Positions 22,374 to 25,478 of a stretch of DNA of 25,478 nucleotides are shown piece after piece. The notes under the pieces were generated by a model. That model had not been told where the DNA came from, did no database searches, and saw nothing but the letters and a program-made list of their open reading frames with translations. The position numbers were made by a program, and so were the translations under genes. Source of the DNA: an uncultured Eubacteriales bacterium (lineage in GTDB: Bacteria > Bacillota > Clostridia > Oscillospirales > Acutalibacteraceae); the NCBI GenBank assembly GCA_934525065.1, contig CAKSYX010000032.1:1-25478 (forward strand), given 5' to 3'. The first letter of the stretch is position 1. Each line of letters opens with the position of its first letter.

Positions 22374-22612
22374 AAAAGCTTCTGCTCTCTTTGATACGCT
22401 TTTACCGCAGGCATATTTCGCCTCACCTGCCGCCGATGTGCCGCTATTATCCGACCTGCTCCTGCTACGCGATTGAAGCAATCGAGACCCACGGTGCCTT
22501 TCGGGGTACTCTTCTCGCCGTATGGCGCGTTCTGCGCTGCAATCCCCTATCGCGCGGCGGCTACGATCCCGTTCCGCCGAAACGTAAAAAAAGGACAGGC
22601 ACTGAAAAATAG
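22370..22612 (+). CDS. yidD: Membrane protein insertion efficiency factor YidD
   Basis: An 80-residue protein with an amphipathic N-terminal helix (KKLLLSLIRFYRRHISPHLPP) and the family cysteine motif CRYYPTCSCYAIEAIETHGAFRG, then RVLRCNPLSRGGYDPVP. YidD assists YidC in inserting inner-membrane proteins. The tail is short and basic. Start overlaps rnpA; yidC begins 46 nt after its stop. Confidence 0.95.
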   Translation: MKKLLLSLIRFYRRHISPHLPPMCRYYPTCSCYAIEAIETHGAFRGTLLAVWRVLRCNPLSRGGYDPVPPKRKKRTGTEK

Positions 22613-22658
22613 CCGCCCGGCTTTTTCGGACTGACAATTCTCACGAAAGGACACAACA

Positions 22659-23636
22659 ATGTTCGATTTCCTTTACTCCATTTTCGGCTTCCTGTTCAGG
22701 ATCCTCTATCAGTTCATCAACAACTACGGTCTTGCTTTGCTCATTTTCACGCTGTTTTTCCGTGTTATCCTTCTGCCGACCAACATTCATCAGCAGAAGA
22801 GTATGGCAAAAACGGCCAGACTTCAGCCAAGGCTCAAGAGAATCAGAGAAAAATATCAGGACTATGCACCGGCCGAAAGAAACCAGAAAATTCAGGAGGA
22901 AACCAGCGCGCTCTATCAGCAGGAGGGCTATAACGCCATGAGCGGCAGCTGTATGCCGCTGCTTTTTCAGCTCCCCATTCTTTGGGGTCTTTACGGCGTT
23001 GTCCGTGAACCGCTGAAGTATGTTCTTGAAATTCCGACGGAGTTTGTCAATGCTCTCAGCAGCGTTGCAAAGTCTACCCTCGGCCTGACCGGCAACAGCG
23101 CAGCCTATGCCGAATCCGCCGCAGTCGCAAACCTTGACGAGCTTATCCGGAAGATTCCGGCAACCGCCGCAAAGTATCCGGATGCGATTGAAAAAATCAG
23201 GAATTTTGACTTCACCGTTTTCGGCGTTGACCTCGGAGCGATTCCTCAGTTTGAAACCCTCAAATCACTCGGCACAGCCTCAACCGAAGCAAAAGTTTTA
23301 CTCCTCATACCTCTTTTATCTTTTGCAACGTCGCTGCTCACGAGTGTTCTGACTCAGGTCAGACAAAAGAAAAACAATCCCGGTGCAATGGAAAACGCCC
23401 AGATGATGGGCTGCATGATGCTCATGACTCCGCTCATGTCTTTGTGGTTCACTTTCCAGTTCCCGGCAGGAATGGGTATGTACTGGATCCTTTCCAACAT
23501 TCTCGCTTTCTTCCAGACGCTCATTCTCGGCAAGATTTATGCTCCGAGAAAGACCGTTGCAAAGCTCATGGTTGAAGAGACCATATACAGACGTTCCTAC
23601 GAAAAAACAAAAACTCCCGCTATTTCGGAAGAGTAA
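22659..23636 (+). CDS. yidC: Membrane protein insertase YidC/OxaI
   Basis: A 325-residue insertase of the short Gram-positive type, with no large extracytoplasmic domain. An N-terminal helix (about 15-40) contains LLIFTLFFRVILLP, with the conserved Arg of the hydrophilic groove; a cytoplasmic coiled region (KSMAKTARLQPRLKRIREKYQ) and QEEGYNAMSGSCMPLLFQLPILWGLY follow, then further helices including FATSLLTSVL and MLMTPLMSLWFTFQFPAGMGMYWILSN. An extracellular segment of about 100 residues (roughly 115-215) is longer than in some homologues. GAAAGGA precedes the ATG. It inserts small membrane proteins with or without Sec. Confidence 0.95.
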   Translation: MFDFLYSIFGFLFRILYQFINNYGLALLIFTLFFRVILLPTNIHQQKSMAKTARLQPRLKRIREKYQDYAPAERNQKIQEETSALYQQEGYNAMSGSCMPLLFQLPILWGLYGVVREPLKYVLEIPTEFVNALSSVAKSTLGLTGNSAAYAESAAVANLDELIRKIPATAAKYPDAIEKIRNFDFTVFGVDLGAIPQFETLKSLGTASTEAKVLLLIPLLSFATSLLTSVLTQVRQKKNNPGAMENAQMMGCMMLMTPLMSLWFTFQFPAGMGMYWILSNILAFFQTLILGKIYAPRKTVAKLMVEETIYRRSYEKTKTPAISEE

Positions 23637-23673
23637 AACACGATTATTATCCTAATACACGGTGGTGATAAAC

Positions 23674-24702
23674 ATGATTCACGAAGCTAAAGGACAGGGC
23701 ACAACGATTGAAGAAGCAATTGCCAACGCCAAGGCCGCGCTGAACGCTCCGGCCGGTGCCGATGTTCACTCAGAGGTCATCACATATCCGCAGAAAAAAG
23801 TGCTTGGCCTTTTCGGCGGCAAGAAAGCCGAAGCAAGAGCTTTTTATGAAACAGCCGATAAGGCTCCGGAAAAGAAAGCCGAAGCCGTCCGTCCTGCCAA
23901 AAAGGAAGCTCCCGTAAAGCCGCAGTCTCCGAAGGCTCCGGCTGCGAAGCCGCAGAAAAAACAGGAAGAACGTCCTGCCGAAACCAAAGCACAGAAGGCT
24001 GCCCCCGCAGAAACGGCAACCGAAGCCAAGCGCGAAGAAATCTCCCTTGACGGAAAGCCCGGCGCAAAAGCGGCTGCCGAATACCTCGTCAAAGTGATTA
24101 AGGGCATGGGCGTCCGGAATGTTGACGTCAAAGCATATCTCCTTGATGAAAACGAGATTCTGCTTGAGCTTGACTGCGCAGACGATTACGGCATCGTTAT
24201 CGGCAGGCGCGGCGAAACTCTTGATTCGATTCAGTATCTTGCCCGTCTTGTTGCAGGCAAGAGCAAAACCGAAAACGAATACTCAAGAATTTCCGTCAAC
24301 GTCGGTAATTACCGCGAAAAGAGAAAAGCCGCTTTGAGCGCACTTGCAAAAAAGAACGCTCAGAAGGTTCTCAAATATGGCAGGAACTTCACCTTTGAGC
24401 CGATGAACCCCTATGAACGCCGCATTATCCACACGGCAATTCAGGAGGTTGAGGGCGTAACGTCCTATTCCGTCGGTTCAGACCTCGGCAGAAGAGTTGT
24501 GATCAGCCTTGAGGAGGGCGTAAAGCCCACCAATCCCTCAAGAGGCGGCTACAACAACAGAGGCAGAGGCCACGGCGCACCCAGAGGCGGCAGACGCCCC
24601 TCCGGACCGAGAAACGGCGCACCGAAGTCTGACGCTCCCCAGAGAGCACCAAAGACCGACGCCGGCGCAGAAGGCTTTTCGCTTTACGGAAAGCTCAACT
24701 GA
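23674..24702 (+). CDS. khpB: RNA-binding protein Jag/KhpB with Arg-Gly-rich tail
   Basis: A 342-residue protein: Jag_N domain (about 1-50, TTIEEAIANAKAALNAP), an Ala/Lys/Pro/Glu-rich disordered linker (about 60-125), a KH domain with GIVIGRRGETLDSIQYLARL, an R3H domain (NPYERRIIHTAIQEVEGVTSYSVG), and a C-terminal tail rich in Arg, Gly and Asn (GGYNNRGRGHGAPRGGRR). KhpB binds many transcripts together with KhpA and affects cell elongation and division in Firmicutes. The RG-rich tail is not part of the family core. The ATG at 23674 follows GGTGGTGA; a GTG-GTG farther upstream (23662) overlaps that site. Last gene of the cluster. Confidence 0.93.
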   Translation: MIHEAKGQGTTIEEAIANAKAALNAPAGADVHSEVITYPQKKVLGLFGGKKAEARAFYETADKAPEKKAEAVRPAKKEAPVKPQSPKAPAAKPQKKQEERPAETKAQKAAPAETATEAKREEISLDGKPGAKAAAEYLVKVIKGMGVRNVDVKAYLLDENEILLELDCADDYGIVIGRRGETLDSIQYLARLVAGKSKTENEYSRISVNVGNYREKRKAALSALAKKNAQKVLKYGRNFTFEPMNPYERRIIHTAIQEVEGVTSYSVGSDLGRRVVISLEEGVKPTNPSRGGYNNRGRGHGAPRGGRRPSGPRNGAPKSDAPQRAPKTDAGAEGFSLYGKLN

Positions 24703-24715
24703 AATTAAAACACAG

Positions 24716-24759
24716 CAACCGTCTGTTCGGCTTTGAAGCCCGGCAGACGGTTGTTTTTT
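24716..24759 (+). terminator. Rho-independent terminator of the rpmH-jag cluster
   Basis: A 10-bp perfect stem CAACCGTCTG/CAGACGGTTG (24716-24725, 24744-24753) encloses a second small stem GGCTT/AAGCC and is followed by TTTTTT (24754-24759). Confidence 0.92.
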
Positions 24760-24769
24760 GCTGTTTTGT

Positions 24770-24913
24770 TATGGGTATCAGATTTTGGTATAAGAAGAAG
24801 CGACGCCGTAGCCTCCATTGAGAAAGCGGAATCTGATGCGTAAAACAAAGCATCAGCAGACCGGTGTAGTAGGTTCACACATAAGTGCTAGCCTAATCAC
24901 ACGATCTGCTGAT
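24770..24913 (-). ncRNA. Candidate structured RNA with two alternative folds
   Basis: Just downstream of a strong minus-strand promoter, four short segments containing ATCAG or CTGAT can pair in two exclusive ways. Fold A: ATCAGCAGA (24905-24913) with TCTGCTGAT (24852-24860), and ATCAGATT (24830-24837) with AATCTGAT (24777-24784). Fold B: CTGATGC (24850-24856) with GCATCAG (24833-24839), and TATCAG with CTGATA at the two ends. The loop of the first hairpin holds further pairs (GTGT/ACAC, TAGG/CCTA). No open frame downstream on this strand; jag faces it. I cannot match it to a known family. Confidence 0.4.
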
Positions 24914-24919
24914 ATTAGA

Positions 24920-24947
24920 ATTATATCAGATTTTTCCGTATTGTCAA
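24920..24947 (-). promoter_or_regulatory. Minus-strand promoter C (TTGACA-N16-TATAAT)
   Basis: Perfect -35 TTGACA (24942-24947) and perfect -10 TATAAT (24920-24925), 16 bp apart. Transcription would begin near 24913, exactly at the first stem of the candidate RNA. Confidence 0.7.
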
Positions 24948-25070
24948 GAGTTTGAAGAAATATTATTTTGCAAAAATCATGGGGGCACGAGGTAATATTT
25001 ACAAAATTTTCTGCAAATGCAGAGGGCAACGGGTATGAGTGAATCTCAATTCCCGAAGCTCTCTATGTAC

Positions 25071-25099
25071 AATATAGCATTTGTTTTGTAAGAAGTCAA
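25071..25099 (-). promoter_or_regulatory. Minus-strand promoter B (TTGACT-N17-TATATT)
   Basis: -35 TTGACT (25094-25099) and -10 TATATT (25071-25076) with a 17-bp spacer. The predicted transcript starts with nested stems AGAG...CGGG...TGAGattcaCTCA...CCCG...CTCT and then CTGCATTTGCAG (about 25010-25065). Confidence 0.55.
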
Positions 25100-25343
25100 G
25101 GCTGCAACAATCACTTTACGAGCTTAACCACGCACTCCACATGGCACGATACCTTCTGATTGATGTCTGTTTTCGGGAACCGATCCAGACTAATATGAAA
25201 TGTAGCAAAATATCTCCGTTTGTTTGCGGAAACATATCAACCAATTCTGTAGCAAAAAAGTATTAATACAACTCGCTATCTATATCACAGCCTGAACCTC
25301 GCCCGTCCACGGAAAAAGTTCAACTTTTTTATTCGTTTCTACT

Positions 25344-25371
25344 ATTATAGTGATTCCAACATAAAAGTCAA
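25344..25371 (-). promoter_or_regulatory. Minus-strand promoter A (TTGACT-N16-TATAAT)
   Basis: -35 TTGACT (25366-25371) and perfect -10 TATAAT (25344-25349), 16 bp apart. The DNA that follows contains a hairpin GTCTG-ga-TCGG-ttc-CCGA-aaa-CAGAC (about 25165-25195) and no open frame with a ribosome binding site. Confidence 0.55.
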
Positions 25372-25376
25372 ATTTG

Positions 25377-25427
25377 ACGAAGAACTGCCATCGTCTCCAC
25401 CTTGTCTGTTCTTCGTACAGAGAACAG
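25377..25427 (-). promoter_or_regulatory. Competing hairpins upstream of promoter A
   Basis: On the minus strand AGAACAG (25406-25412) can pair with CTGTTCT (25421-25427), or the overlapping ACGAAGAAC (25408-25416) can pair with GTTCTTCGT (25377-25385, 9 bp perfect). The two folds exclude each other, an attenuator-like layout. Confidence 0.35.
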
Positions 25428-25478
25428 GTCAACAGCTATTTTTCGCCCCGACTGATGGCTCAACTTCCATGCACTCGA

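Larger units (their letters stand above)
24760..25478. other. Intergenic region without a convincing protein gene
   Basis: No open frame here has a good start, ribosome binding site or recognisable product. The content is the three tandem minus-strand promoters and stem-loops listed separately. The usual jag neighbour mnmE is not present before the window ends. Confidence 0.6.

Noticed and set aside
24425..24433. Second perfect DnaA-box sequence TTATCCACA
   Set aside because: Single copy inside jag; two isolated matches in coding DNA do not indicate an origin.
25081..25266. 61-codon plus-strand frame in the right intergenic region
   Set aside because: No ribosome binding site, starts inside a promoter element, and the translation looks random.

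Overview
The window looks like chromosome of a strictly anaerobic, probably gut-associated Clostridia-type Firmicute. The evidence is the ribosomal and membrane-insertion genes (rpmB, rpmH-rnpA-yidD-yidC-jag), strong AGGAGG-type ribosome binding sites, consensus TTGACA/TATAAT promoters, mid-40s percent G+C by eye, and a dense set of oxygen-sensitive Fe-S enzymes. No marker here supports a genus name.

Layout. The left end (1-446) holds the 5' part of a tRNA-Leu(CAA) and rpmB, both minus. Positions 544-3112 (minus) carry an iron-uptake unit: a fused FeoA-FeoB, a 46-residue Cys-rich FeoB-associated membrane protein, and a palindromic operator at the promoter. Positions 3155-6100 (minus) carry an amidohydrolase followed by a membrane-anchored GH33-like sialidase.

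Positions 6104-18334 (minus) are the centre of interest: one tightly packed, apparently polycistronic unit. In transcription order it encodes a group-B-like [FeFe] hydrogenase, HdrB, HdrC, HdrA, an MvhD/FlxD-like protein, FlxC-like and FlxB-like Fe-S proteins, a FlxA-like FAD/NAD(P)H oxidoreductase, a soluble fumarate reductase (Fe-S and flavoprotein subunits), the two-subunit class I fumarase, and a small PQ-loop-like membrane protein. Read as a pathway, malate is dehydrated to fumarate and fumarate is reduced to succinate with electrons from NADH and/or H2. The FAD-containing HdrA could bifurcate or confurcate these electrons with ferredoxin. I know Flx-Hdr modules and thiol:fumarate reductase as separate systems; joining them with a hydrogenase and a fumarase in one operon is the most novel feature here.

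Positions 18335-19090 hold no intact gene. They contain decayed accessory sequence: a frameshifted small ORF, a 17-bp perfect inverted repeat, and a short segment resembling a tRNA 3' end. A tRNA-Thr(GGT) with its own promoter and terminator follows. Next is hppA, a K+-dependent-type membrane pyrophosphatase, on minus. Diverging from it on plus is rpmH-rnpA-yidD-yidC-jag, which ends in a strong terminator.

The right end (24760-25478) has no convincing protein gene. It carries three well-formed minus-strand promoters in tandem and several stem-loops, some mutually exclusive, and looks like a cluster of non-coding RNAs or cis-regulatory RNAs of unknown kind.
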